Shown here one piece after another: positions 1-7,915 of a stretch of DNA of 64,000 nucleotides (positions are counted from its first letter, which is position 1; each line of letters starts with the position of its first letter). Position numbers and translations under genes: made by a program. This DNA comes from a virus. The stretch is taken from IMG/VR virus record IMGVR_UViG_3300044533_001042, positions 1 through 64,000 of that record. The stretch is one strand, 5' to 3'. The notes under the pieces were generated by a model, which was not told where the DNA came from, searched no databases, and saw only the letters and a program-made list of their open reading frames with translations.

Positions 1-1
1 C

Positions 2-910
2 AAAATTGATGCGATTAATAGTAGCACCACAGATATCTTGACCGGCGGGGTGTACAATGACATCGATTTTGATGGCGAGCGCTATATCTACGTGGCCACA
101 TCTACAGGTCTGACCCGTATTGATATCCTTGACGATACTACCACTCTCTTGGCAATTACAAATGGTGCATTTACTCTCGAAATAACTGCAGATGCTATTT
201 GGACAGCCCCGGCTGCGGCTTCAGCTACTCCGGTTCTGACACGCGTCAATAAGAGCACATTCGTTGCAGATGCAACAGTGTATACTTTAACGACGTTTGT
301 AGAGGCTGTAATTCTACGGGATAGCTGCATGGATGCTAAGGGTGCTGTTTACTTTGCCCCAACAGTGGCCACAGCGGGTAACTTTAAGGTGGTAAAGGTC
401 TCAGCCAACTCCGTAATCAGCTATAGCACTTTCTCTCAGGTCGCCGCCGCCGCTCCTGCGCTTATCCCTGTAGATGAGGACAATTTGCTGTTATGCCAAT
501 GTGTAAGCAGCTCTACATTTTATCGCACACAATTCTTAGCTAGTACTTTTACAATTCCTGCGGGGGGTTCCACACTTACTGCTAACTCTTGCTCTTCGCT
601 TGACGTAACGCGACGCGCGAGTTGGGCGCGTATCGACGGCACTATCTACGTAGCACCTCCTCCTGGCGGTGCTACTAACTATCTATTCGCGTGCCCAATC
701 GCGCAGTCTATTACTGCAATCTACGCGGCCCCAGTAGTATTGGGAGATATGAATAACGTGCTGCATGCTTCAGGTGCACGCGGATGGATCCACTCTGATG
801 GCGCGAGAATCTTAGGAGGCACGGACCAAGGGTTACGTGTTTTCACGAAGATCCATACGACGAAGCCGATCACTAATACTACGATTGGCCAAATGGCTCT
901 TATCTCATGA
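2..910 (+). CDS. Hypothetical virion protein, 5' end outside window
   Basis: The reading frame is open from base 2, so the gene begins before the window; the TTG at 38 is not a convincing start. About 302 residues are visible. The protein is rich in Thr, Ala, Ser and Val with alternating beta-strand patterns such as FDGERYIYVATSTGLTRIDI, which resembles a beta-propeller blade, but I cannot assign a family. Its stop overlaps the next start as ATGA at 907-910, so it belongs to the same late operon. A virion or tail-fibre role is inferred only from its position next to structural genes. Confidence 0.6.
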   Translation, partial: KIDAINSSTTDILTGGVYNDIDFDGERYIYVATSTGLTRIDILDDTTTLLAITNGAFTLEITADAIWTAPAAASATPVLTRVNKSTFVADATVYTLTTFVEAVILRDSCMDAKGAVYFAPTVATAGNFKVVKVSANSVISYSTFSQVAAAAPALIPVDEDNLLLCQCVSSSTFYRTQFLASTFTIPAGGSTLTANSCSSLDVTRRASWARIDGTIYVAPPPGGATNYLFACPIAQSITAIYAAPVVLGDMNNVLHASGARGWIHSDGARILGGTDQGLRVFTKIHTTKPITNTTIGQMALIS

Positions 911-1875
911 TATTCGCTACTGAGGTAGTGATGACATTTAGCGGTTTGCGTTGTCAGCCACGCTTCGGTAGCAGCAGTCCTTCCTTACAAGAAGTAGCCA
1001 TCGCGAAAGGTGGCTACTCAGGGATGCGACCTGCTAAGATTTCTGTGTTTGTGCAACAAGTTTTGCTCTTTTCGGGGATTGGATCACCGAAGTTCGGGAG
1101 TATGGCTAATGTCAGAAGGTTCGGTCTGGGTGTATTTAGGACTACGCTCATGCGTGCTGCGCGACCAGGTGTGATATCGGCTAGTAGCATTAGTTCCCGC
1201 AACATTACTGAGGGTGGATTCACAGGTGTCAAAGGCGCGAAACTGTTGTCAACAAGGGCGCTCACAGGAGCTCTTTCAGGGCTACCTTTTACCGCAGCCC
1301 TTTCCAGCCTCCGACTCCCTCGCATCTCCAAAGGCCCTTCTTTGCTAGGCATCGCTTCTTCAACCTCCGGGAGATTATTGAAGAATTGTACTCGAATACT
1401 TTCGACACAGTACGTATTACGAGGCAAATTTACCGGAGTAAAGGCACCTAAAATGGGAGTAACTGCTAGCGGTGTAGTGACCGCCGCGATTGCGGCCGCC
1501 GGAGGCTTTACATCCTTCGCGCAGGCAGCTTTATACCAAACGACGATTAGGTACGCGATCAGACAAGCGACTTCCTTACCTCGCGCTATGTCTGCAGGAA
1601 TGTTCTCACCCCCTGTGAAAGAACTGATGACTAAGTTTGTCACTCTGAAGCCTGCGTCTGCAATCCACTCTGTAATTGCGCTATACCCTGCTATAACCGC
1701 GTTTTCGCTTATTAGAGCAGCTCGTCTATTCGCAAACCGCTTGATGGCAGTTAACGGCCCGAGCCCTACAGGCGGGTTCAGCTCACTGGACTACAAGGCC
1801 CCGAGCAATATAATCCAACAGACTGTGAACATCACAGGGTCTGTTGTCAACTCAATTAAACAATTTTGGTACTAA
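907..1875 (+). CDS. Hypothetical structural protein
   Basis: 322 residues, starting at an ATG that overlaps the previous stop (ATGA). The sequence is basic and rich in Ser, Gly, Ala and Arg, with recurring short phrases of the type GGF/YTGVK-A-K (GGYSGMRPAK, GGFTGVKGAK, GKFTGVKAPK, GGFSSLDYKA). These suggest a repeated short unit spaced by about 70-90 residues. The C-terminus (QQTVNITGSVVNSIKQFWY) is hydrophobic and aromatic. I do not recognise the family. It sits among genes that look like virion decoration or fibre components, so a structural role is plausible but unproven. Confidence 0.55.
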   Translation: MIFATEVVMTFSGLRCQPRFGSSSPSLQEVAIAKGGYSGMRPAKISVFVQQVLLFSGIGSPKFGSMANVRRFGLGVFRTTLMRAARPGVISASSISSRNITEGGFTGVKGAKLLSTRALTGALSGLPFTAALSSLRLPRISKGPSLLGIASSTSGRLLKNCTRILSTQYVLRGKFTGVKAPKMGVTASGVVTAAIAAAGGFTSFAQAALYQTTIRYAIRQATSLPRAMSAGMFSPPVKELMTKFVTLKPASAIHSVIALYPAITAFSLIRAARLFANRLMAVNGPSPTGGFSSLDYKAPSNIIQQTVNITGSVVNSIKQFWY

Positions 1876-1876
1876 T

Positions 1877-2068
1877 ATGACACCTCAAGATTTATTGCCA
1901 CAGGCAACTCACATTTACACAAACGTAACTCAAGAAGAGATCGATGCGGTAACTGTCGAGCGCTACACCTCTACATACAAAGATGCCTTGATTTTAGGCA
2001 CCAAAATGCCTGTTGAAGAATTGGCTGCAAAGCTAGTCCAAGAAACCGGCGGTATGGTCTTCGGTTAG
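1877..2068 (+). CDS. Small hypothetical protein
   Basis: 63 residues from the ATG at 1877, two bases after the upstream stop; an in-frame upstream TTG would overlap the previous gene and is less likely. The sequence begins MTPQDLLPQATHIYTNVTQ and is mildly acidic with predicted helices. There is no strong ribosome-binding site, which fits translational coupling to the gene before it. No family recognised. Confidence 0.5.
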   Translation: MTPQDLLPQATHIYTNVTQEEIDAVTVERYTSTYKDALILGTKMPVEELAAKLVQETGGMVFG

Positions 2069-2071
2069 ATT

Positions 2072-2587
2072 ATGATTACCGCAAGTACGCCCGCTGTAAT
2101 CCCTGTCACTACTCAACCTAACGCCAGAATAGCCCCGATAACGGCTGTATCTGTTGGGGATATTGATAGACACCCGTTACGGAATGTCCTTGCGGTACTT
2201 TCAATCGAAGAAGTTGAAGGTGCTGAACAGATCTCTATGGAGGTCGGGGCGAGTGTCACCACAGAGGCTTCTCCTGCTGAACACTTGGCTATTAGATTGG
2301 CTACTGTTAAAACAGACGTCGCACAAGCCGCAGAGCATGTCAGCATGACAATCAACATCAGTGTAATCGACACAAGCGTAGTACTGGACAGTGTTAATGC
2401 CTTTATCCCATTGGACGCATCAGCTCTGGATATCGGCGAAGCTGCGGATATTATATCTTTCGGAATGCAACCTTATGTTGCGGATGTAGTAGCTGCTGGT
2501 AGTGTTGTTGAGTTACACATCCAAGACTACACGGACTGTCCCGACTACTTCGTTCATGAATACGCAGGAACAACTTACTTCTGCTAG
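2072..2587 (+). CDS. Hypothetical protein, Ala/Val/Ser-rich
   Basis: 171 residues, three bases after the previous stop. It is acidic and rich in Ala, Val, Ile and Ser, with the look of an extended beta protein. Recurring phrases (VEGAEQISMEVGASV, VAQAAEHVSMTINISV, IGEAADIISFGMQPYV) suggest three copies of a unit with the pattern AE-x-I/V-S-M/F-x-h. No cysteine cluster or membrane segment is evident except the C-terminal CPDYFVHEYAGTTYFC. Function unknown; the neighbours suggest a virion protein. Confidence 0.5.
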   Translation: MITASTPAVIPVTTQPNARIAPITAVSVGDIDRHPLRNVLAVLSIEEVEGAEQISMEVGASVTTEASPAEHLAIRLATVKTDVAQAAEHVSMTINISVIDTSVVLDSVNAFIPLDASALDIGEAADIISFGMQPYVADVVAAGSVVELHIQDYTDCPDYFVHEYAGTTYFC

Positions 2588-2594
2588 AGGATAT

Positions 2595-3053
2595 ATGATT
2601 TCAGAAAAGATAACGCCATTAGGCATAGTTTCTTTCACACTTACAGATGAATTCGGTAATATAAAAGAAACCCAAGATTCCAACTTAATCCTATCGGCAG
2701 GTAGAGCTTTTGTCGCAAACAGATTATTACCCACCCCTACAGCGCCTGCTATTTCTCATATTGGAGTCGGCACCGGTGGTATCGCACCTAGCCCTGACGA
2801 TGCCGCATTAGGTAATCAACTTGACGCTAGAGCTGTCTTAACTTCTACTACTCTAACTACTACGAATGTTACTCTGGACTCGATTCAGTACATCGCATCA
2901 TTCGGTCCAGGTGTCGCTACAGGCGCATTAACAGAAGCCGGACTATTCACTGGCGCTACTGGCGGAATTCTAGTTGCCAGAACAGTCTTCGGAGTCATTA
3001 CTAAGGGACCCAATGACACTCTTTCTGTGACTTGGCAAATTATTATCACCTAA
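2595..3053 (+). CDS. Phage tail-fibre-like structural protein
   Basis: 152 residues from the ATG at 2595, preceded by AGAGG at a good distance; longer in-frame starts would overlap the upstream gene. The middle holds the phrase ISHIGVGTGGIAPSPDDAAL, followed by a conserved-looking stretch through QLDARAVLT, a pattern often seen in small phage virion or tail-fibre-associated proteins. The C-terminal half (TEAGLFTGATGGILVARTVF through TLSVTWQIII) is typical beta-rich trimer-forming sequence. The match is from memory of the pattern, not a search. Confidence 0.55.
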   Translation: MISEKITPLGIVSFTLTDEFGNIKETQDSNLILSAGRAFVANRLLPTPTAPAISHIGVGTGGIAPSPDDAALGNQLDARAVLTSTTLTTTNVTLDSIQYIASFGPGVATGALTEAGLFTGATGGILVARTVFGVITKGPNDTLSVTWQIIIT

Positions 3054-3065
3054 GGAGGTGCTCAT

Positions 3066-3455
3066 ATGGTCACTATCGTAACCCGCGCCGCTAAAGGAAC
3101 GCCGCTTACTAGCGCAGAAATGGACGCTAACTTGCAGAACCTGAAGGTGGCTGCAGAGTCCATTCCACAATCCGCGAAGACAGCCGCCTGCACACTAGGG
3201 TTAGAACATCTTGGCGGCCATGTGAGCAGTACTGGCGGAGGGTTTACTATCCCCGCTAATGTATTTAGTATCGGCAATGTTATTTTGTTACACAACAATA
3301 GTGCGACTGCGCAGACTATAACATGTAGTGCGCTAACATGCTATCAAGCAGGAATAGACCCCGCTAAGACCTCTTACACATTAGCAGTGAGAGGGCTGGC
3401 GAGTATTCTTTTTCATGGCGCGAATGCCTGTACAATTTCCGGGAATATCTCATGA
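3066..3455 (+). CDS. Tail-fibre-type small structural protein
   Basis: 129 residues, with a near-consensus Shine-Dalgarno (AAGGAGGTG) just upstream of the ATG at 3066, one of the strongest ribosome sites in this part. The N-terminus reads TIVTRAAKGTPLTSAEMDAN, close to the ITRxKGxPLTxxEMDANFxNL phrase common at the N-terminus of phage tail-fibre and virion-associated proteins. The rest is beta-rich. The stop overlaps the start of the RTX gene (ATGA at 3452), suggesting coupled expression and perhaps interaction of the two products. Confidence 0.55.
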   Translation: MVTIVTRAAKGTPLTSAEMDANLQNLKVAAESIPQSAKTAACTLGLEHLGGHVSSTGGGFTIPANVFSIGNVILLHNNSATAQTITCSALTCYQAGIDPAKTSYTLAVRGLASILFHGANACTISGNIS

Positions 3456-4483
3456 GCGTCTTAACAACGTATATGGCCGCGGGAATAACACCTTCGCCTA
3501 CGATGGGTTGGATTGTGGGTACAGCAGGAAACGATTCCTTAACAGGGACAGCAGGCGCTGATACTTTGTTCGGCGGCCTCGGTATCGACACATTAGTCGG
3601 TGGCCTCGGAAACGACACTTACATTGTAGACACAACAACAGATATCATCACAGAGTCCATCACAGGTGGCACAGATACAGTTCTGAGCACGGCAACGTCG
3701 TATACACTGCCAGGTAAGGTAGAGAATGTGAAATTGCAAGGCGTTGGTGATATCAGCGGTACCGGAAATAGTCTTTCGAATATCGTGACGGGGAACAGCG
3801 GGAATAACACGATAGACGGTAGCACCGGTGGTGATACCTTAATAGGTGGCGCTGGTAATGATGTATATATCGTAGATAACGCTGGAGATATTGTGACAGA
3901 ACTTTCAGGAGAAGGCATCGACACCGTACAGACATTTATATCGTACACTTTGCCATCTGAAGTAGATAATCTCAAGCTAACGGGCATAGCCACAGTATCT
4001 GGTACCGGTAACTCAATGGATAACACAATAGCAGGTAACACTGCAGCCAATACATTGGTAGGCGGTCTAGGTAACGACACCTTATCTGGCGATACAGGCA
4101 CTGACAGTTTAGACGGTGGCTTGGGGAATGATGTTCTATGGGGCGGCTTGCACGTAGACACCTTGACAGGCGGTGATGGAGCAGATAGCTTCCGCTTTGT
4201 AGTCTCCGCCGATTCCGGAACAGGTGTTAGCAGAGATATTATTACTGATTTCACAACCGGAGTTGACAAAATCGACTTGACGGGCTTAGCGCTGACCGGC
4301 GGAGTGATCGGGACAGCAGCCTTTACTACTGTTGGGCAGGTTAGATGGGCGTTTTATGGTACAGGTGCCACAGCTTACGCCGTGGTGCAAATTACTACGA
4401 CCCCTGCTACTCCGACGACAGCATCGATGGAGATTAAGTTAAATCTAGTTACTACATTGGTCACATCAGACTTTTTATTATAG
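3452..4483 (+). CDS. RTX-repeat (hemolysin-type calcium-binding) protein
   Basis: 343 residues with many glycine-rich nonapeptides of the RTX form GGxGxDxLx, for example FGGLGIDTLVGGLGNDTYIV near residues 35-55 and GGLGNDVLWGGLHVDTLTGG near residues 220-245. Between these are two roughly 85-residue repeats containing YxVD, TDTV/IDTV and SGTGNS. The C-terminus (DIITDFTTGVDKIDLTGL) is the usual end of serralysin- or hemolysin-type calcium-binding regions. RTX repeats fold into a calcium-bound beta-roll. There is no protease or toxin domain and no obvious signal peptide, so a virion adhesin or fibre stabilised by calcium is more likely than a secreted toxin. Confidence 0.8.
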   Translation: MSVLTTYMAAGITPSPTMGWIVGTAGNDSLTGTAGADTLFGGLGIDTLVGGLGNDTYIVDTTTDIITESITGGTDTVLSTATSYTLPGKVENVKLQGVGDISGTGNSLSNIVTGNSGNNTIDGSTGGDTLIGGAGNDVYIVDNAGDIVTELSGEGIDTVQTFISYTLPSEVDNLKLTGIATVSGTGNSMDNTIAGNTAANTLVGGLGNDTLSGDTGTDSLDGGLGNDVLWGGLHVDTLTGGDGADSFRFVVSADSGTGVSRDIITDFTTGVDKIDLTGLALTGGVIGTAAFTTVGQVRWAFYGTGATAYAVVQITTTPATPTTASMEIKLNLVTTLVTSDFLL

Positions 4484-4508
4484 CAGTTGATACTACTCAA
4501 GAGGCGTT

Positions 4509-4973
4509 ATGCAAGATTTAAGCTTTGATGGAATTGTGTTTACGAAAGGTGGAGAAGGATTTGAATCTGCCCCTTATTTAGACAGTGGCGATGTCCCCAC
4601 TATCGGGTTCGGCTCGACTTATTATGAAGATGGCACTAAAGTCCGCATGACTGACGCTCCGATCACAATGGAGCGAGCTGCCACGCTATTCAGCGTAACC
4701 ATGCGAATATATGTTAACGCTGTTAGAGCTGCCATTAAGACTCCTCTCAAGCAGTATCAGTTTGACGCGCTAGTGTCATTGTGCTATAATATTGGAGTAG
4801 CAGCGTTCTCGTCTTCTACTCTTGTGAAGGTAATCAATGCTGGCCAAGATGAAGACGCCATCACCTTCCAGTTTATGCGTTGGAATAAAGATAATGGCAA
4901 GGTTGTCAAAGGTCTAACCAATCGCCGCGCCAAAGAAGTTAAACTATACCATAAAGGAATTTACCATGATTAG
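4509..4973 (+). CDS. Endolysin, phage lysozyme (GH24, T4-type)
   Basis: 154 residues; start at 4509 preceded by GAGG. This is a muramidase that would cut the N-acetylmuramic acid to N-acetylglucosamine bond of peptidoglycan. The catalytic triad spacing of T4 lysozyme (Glu11, Asp20, Thr26) is matched exactly by Glu16 (in KGGEGFE), Asp25 (in PYLDSG) and Thr31 (in PTIGFGS). The distal motif QYQFDALVSLCYNIG and the NRRAKEVKLY C-terminus also fit the family. There is no signal peptide, so export would need a holin; a holin-like gene lies far away near 50.9 kb. It is unusual that it sits just before the portal gene. Confidence 0.92.
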   Translation: MQDLSFDGIVFTKGGEGFESAPYLDSGDVPTIGFGSTYYEDGTKVRMTDAPITMERAATLFSVTMRIYVNAVRAAIKTPLKQYQFDALVSLCYNIGVAAFSSSTLVKVINAGQDEDAITFQFMRWNKDNGKVVKGLTNRRAKEVKLYHKGIYHD

Positions 4974-5406
4974 TTTGCCACTAGGCACGCAAACAGAGCT
5001 CCCTGTGTCTTTGACAAAAAGCAAATTAGACCGCGCCACCAGCACTTACGAAGCTGTCCTCTCCGATACTAACGGTGTAAACACTGTATTGACGGTGAGA
5101 GTGCCAGCGGATAAAGGGGAGTGGGATCCAGCGACAGCCTATAGTGCTGGTGATGAAGTCACGATCGGGCTAGCGGTCTACGCCTTAAAGGCAGGAACAG
5201 CAGTGGTTTCCACAGTGTCACCAGGTTTGTCAACCGCATGGAAGACTGCGAAGGCCAATCACGTTTACATCCAGCTACCGCACACAGTAGTGACTGGAGG
5301 AACTGTCGAGTTGAGCGTCACTGAGACAGGTGTGGCATTTCCACAGATCTTGAAGATCTACAATGAACAAATCGAATTTACAGCAAGCCCAACGGAGCTA
5401 GTATGA
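4966..5406 (+). CDS. Small virion protein with carbohydrate-binding-like module
   Basis: 146 residues, start overlapping the lysozyme stop by 8 bases and preceded by AAAGGAA. Residues about 50-85 read WDPATAYSAGDEVTIG...VYALKAG...WKTA, which resembles the short chitin-binding (CBM5/12) fold pattern of W, AYxxGDxV and VY. The rest is beta-rich. A similar module occurs twice in the tail fibre at 43090-46422. It may be a capsid or neck decoration that binds surface sugars; this is inferred from pattern and position only. Confidence 0.5.
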   Translation: MISLPLGTQTELPVSLTKSKLDRATSTYEAVLSDTNGVNTVLTVRVPADKGEWDPATAYSAGDEVTIGLAVYALKAGTAVVSTVSPGLSTAWKTAKANHVYIQLPHTVVTGGTVELSVTETGVAFPQILKIYNEQIEFTASPTELV

Positions 5407-5615
5407 TAGACAAAATTGAAACACCAGCAGTGGTACAGCCAGCTGCAAAACAGTCAACCCCTGCTGCTAACTTCAGCATTGACCCCCTGAATAAAGCCCC
5501 AGGATTATGGGAAATCTCAGCTCAGGAAGATGGCACAATCAGAGCTGTACATAGCATGGTCGGCCAAGTATTTGTCGGTTCAATGGCCGACTTTAACGCA
5601 GCGATGGCAATCTAA
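5403..5615 (+). CDS. Small hypothetical head-region protein
   Basis: 70 residues, coupled at both ends: it starts inside the upstream stop (ATGA at 5403) and its stop overlaps the portal start (TAATG at 5613). The N-terminal third is Pro/Ala-rich and probably disordered. The C-terminal half (residues ~33-70, from APGLWEISAQEDGTIRAVHS to the end) looks like a compact beta-beta-alpha unit. The family is not recognised. Its place immediately before the portal suggests a head role. Confidence 0.55.
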   Translation: MIDKIETPAVVQPAAKQSTPAANFSIDPLNKAPGLWEISAQEDGTIRAVHSMVGQVFVGSMADFNAAMAI

Positions 5616-7147
5616 TGGTTACGGTAGCGACCCCATGCGCTGCTTACTCCTTGTTCGCTAAATTATGGGGACGTTGCCGAGCTGTATGTAACGGAGAAGC
5701 AGCTGTAAAGAAGTATGATGCAGTGCTGGATGTGTACAATTTTGAGAATTTACTGATTCCATTCTCTCACTCGATGAGCTATGATCAGTGGAAGTTCTAT
5801 AAAGCCGAGGCTGAATTGCCCGGTATCTCAGCTCAATTCGCCAGAATGCTGGTTGGCGGATTACTTCGCAAGCAACCAATCCTTGAACTGCCTGCCACGG
5901 CTCCTGCAGAAGCCCATGAATGGCTGATGCAACAGTTCTGTAAAGATGACTCACCGATGACGGCATTCCTAGATGAAGCGTTGTGGGAAGAGATGCAGTC
6001 TTCTCGTTGTTGGGTGTTCTTGGACTATCCGAACATCGCCAATCCTGATGAGGTTGACCCTGAAGAGCTTAAGAACTTTAAGCCCTATCCTGTGATTCAC
6101 AAATCAGAAAGCATTATCAACTGGAAAGTAGACAGCAGAGGCCTTAGTCAAGTAATTGTAAGAGGCTTTGAAGAAGTGTACTCCCCTGACAACGAGTTCC
6201 ACCCGAAAGTCCTCGACACCTGCTGGGTACATGAGTTGACTGAAGAGGGCTATTATCAAGTCAGGGTATTCCAGGAAACAGGGCGCAAGAGTGAAGATAG
6301 ACAGCAGACGAATACAACCTCAGTCAGAGACTTGACAGATGTAGCATCCGGAATGGTTTTGAAAGACACATTCGACAATATTCTCATGCATGGCGAGAGA
6401 GTCACATCAATCCCTGCGTGGCCTCTTAATGGTTCTATCAAGCCTGTGCCGCCCCTGTTGACCGCTATTGTGGACAAAGAAGTGAGTCTTTATAACAAGG
6501 TCAGTCGACGCAATCACTTGCTGTATGGTGCAGCTACTTACACACCTGTTATCTGTGCTGATTTGACTGATGACGCCTTTGACGAGATAGTTGAAGCAGG
6601 TTTAGGCTCTTGGATTCGTCTACCGATGGACGGTAAGGCTACAATCTTGGATACGCCTACTGCGGCCTTATCGGACATGGATCGCTCAATCGTCCAGGCC
6701 ATCGAAGAGATTGCTAGACTGGGTGTGAGAATGTTATCGCCTGAGAATGTTCAGTCAGGTGTTGCCTTAGAGATTCGTAATGCTGCCCAAACAGCGCAGC
6801 TGGGTGTACTTAGTAATAAAGTAAGCCACACCATGCGAGCTATCATCGCGTTTATGATTAAGTGGCGCTATAACATTGATATTCCGTTGACAGAGGTGAA
6901 GTTCACATTATCCACTGACTTTGATCCGGTGCCTTTAGGCGCAGATTGGTTGCGACTAGCGACAGAGTGGTATGAGAAAGGATTGATCCCCCGCTCTTTG
7001 TGGTTGCAAATGCTCAAGTCTAACGACATGGTGGATCCTTCTTACAATGACGAGGAAGGGATCCAGGAAATCACTGGTGATGTGCTTACTCAGGCGGCAC
7101 CTCAAACAAATGACAATTTCGCTAGCACGCTAGCAATGGAGAGTTAA
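5615..7147 (+). CDS. Portal protein (DUF4055-like)
   Basis: 510 residues, within the usual size of siphovirus portals. The portal dodecamer forms the DNA channel at one capsid vertex and docks terminase and the neck. Residues 50-95 (SYDQWKFYKAEAELPGISAQ then FARMLVGGLLRKQP) and 285-300 (LYNKVSRRNHLLYGAATYTP) fit the DUF4055 portal pattern, and residues ~360-410 are the long helical part expected for the clip and stem. It precedes the MuF-type head gene, scaffold and capsid, the normal order portal-MuF-scaffold-capsid. No terminase gene is in the window, so it must lie outside. Confidence 0.75.
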   Translation: MVTVATPCAAYSLFAKLWGRCRAVCNGEAAVKKYDAVLDVYNFENLLIPFSHSMSYDQWKFYKAEAELPGISAQFARMLVGGLLRKQPILELPATAPAEAHEWLMQQFCKDDSPMTAFLDEALWEEMQSSRCWVFLDYPNIANPDEVDPEELKNFKPYPVIHKSESIINWKVDSRGLSQVIVRGFEEVYSPDNEFHPKVLDTCWVHELTEEGYYQVRVFQETGRKSEDRQQTNTTSVRDLTDVASGMVLKDTFDNILMHGERVTSIPAWPLNGSIKPVPPLLTAIVDKEVSLYNKVSRRNHLLYGAATYTPVICADLTDDAFDEIVEAGLGSWIRLPMDGKATILDTPTAALSDMDRSIVQAIEEIARLGVRMLSPENVQSGVALEIRNAAQTAQLGVLSNKVSHTMRAIIAFMIKWRYNIDIPLTEVKFTLSTDFDPVPLGADWLRLATEWYEKGLIPRSLWLQMLKSNDMVDPSYNDEEGIQEITGDVLTQAAPQTNDNFASTLAMES

Positions 7148-7148
7148 A

Positions 7149-7562
7149 ATGGCTAAGTTTGGTAATAATAATGCGGCAGGCCCTCATAAGAAGAATGGTC
7201 GCAGACTCGGTACCGCAGCCTCAATGCTTGCTGGACCAATTGGTTCTTATATCGCCGGTAACATCGCTGGAAAGCGAGGTTCAGAGTCGTCGCGAAGAGT
7301 CGTATCTTCCTCGACGGCTACCGGTATGGTTGGTGGCGCACTCGTTGGCAGTATTAGAGGTGCCATTGTTGGTAGTGCAATGGGACCAGGCGGAACGGCG
7401 GTAGGCGCAGCAGCAGGTGCTGTAGGCGGAGCAGCTGTAAGCGGCCTCACCCATTATGCTGGTGCTAAACTAGGTGTACGCATGACACGTCCTTCTGGGC
7501 CTCCTCACTCTGGCGTAGGAATGGGCTTAGACAAGTCCCGTCCAGGCCTCCACGGTAAATAA
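7149..7562 (+). CDS. Glycine-zipper protein in head operon
   Basis: 137 residues. Residues about 22-42 and 60-102 are Gly/Ala-rich with repeated GxxxG spacing (AAGAVGGAAVSGLTHYAGAK), the form of glycine-zipper segments that pack in or insert into membranes. The two ends are basic. There is no signal peptide. In the head operon such a protein could be packaged and act on the inner membrane during DNA ejection; with the fused RNA polymerase next door, a role in passing proteins through the envelope is an attractive but speculative idea. Confidence 0.55.
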   Translation: MAKFGNNNAAGPHKKNGRRLGTAASMLAGPIGSYIAGNIAGKRGSESSRRVVSSSTATGMVGGALVGSIRGAIVGSAMGPGGTAVGAAAGAVGGAAVSGLTHYAGAKLGVRMTRPSGPPHSGVGMGLDKSRPGLHGK

Positions 7563-7571
7563 GGAATTGAC

Positions 7572-7616
7572 ATGGCTTGTAAAGGCAAAGGTAAAGGCGG
7601 CGGTAAAGGTAAATAA
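7572..7616 (+). CDS. 14-residue Lys/Gly peptide ORF
   Basis: ATG at 7572 preceded by AAGGAA, reading MACKGKGKGGGKGK then TAA. The stop is directly followed by the ATG of the next gene with no gap. The peptide is extremely basic and contains one Cys. It might be a real DNA-binding or head peptide or simply a coupling leader. The good ribosome site and exact abutment are the only support. Confidence 0.4.
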   Translation: MACKGKGKGGGKGK

Positions 7617-7769
7617 ATGGCTAAGGTGACAGTTCAAGTCGCCAAAGGTCTTCGTCCCCGTGAAGGCAGAGCAGCTATTGTTGCTAAGTTAAGAGAACTT
7701 CACGGGAACCGCGACTGGCGCATCGTAGAGTACGACACAGTTACTGGTAAAGGCTCAGCACAGGATTAG
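7617..7769 (+). CDS. Small head-operon protein, paralogue A
   Basis: 50 residues beginning MAKVTVQVAKGLRPREG and ending in YDTVTGKGSAQD. It directly follows the 14-residue ORF. It shares the pattern VQVxKGL...EG...I/VxK.L...G..R...YDxxTGKG with the next gene, so the two look like a tandem duplication. It is basic, with no known family. Small and conserved-looking pairs in this position may be head or ejection accessory proteins. Confidence 0.6.
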   Translation: MAKVTVQVAKGLRPREGRAAIVAKLRELHGNRDWRIVEYDTVTGKGSAQD

Positions 7770-7771
7770 TC

Positions 7772-7915
7772 ATGGCGCGGTCCGTACAGGTAGAGAAGGG
7801 TCTTACAAAGAAAGAAGGTGTCAAGAGAGTAATCTCCAAGGCGCTTAAACAATATGGTGGAGATTATCGTGGGGCAACTTACGATCCACTTACAGGTAAA
7901 GGAAAGGTGATCTAA
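7772..7915 (+). CDS. Small head-operon protein, paralogue B
   Basis: 47 residues, beginning MARSVQVEKGLTKKEGVKRV and ending YDPLTGKGKVI. Similar throughout to the preceding gene (same KGL, EG, YD and TGKG positions). Its TAA overlaps the ATG of the MuF-RNA polymerase gene (TAATG at 7913), so the two are translationally coupled. No family recognised. Confidence 0.6.
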   Translation: MARSVQVEKGLTKKEGVKRVISKALKQYGGDYRGATYDPLTGKGKVI

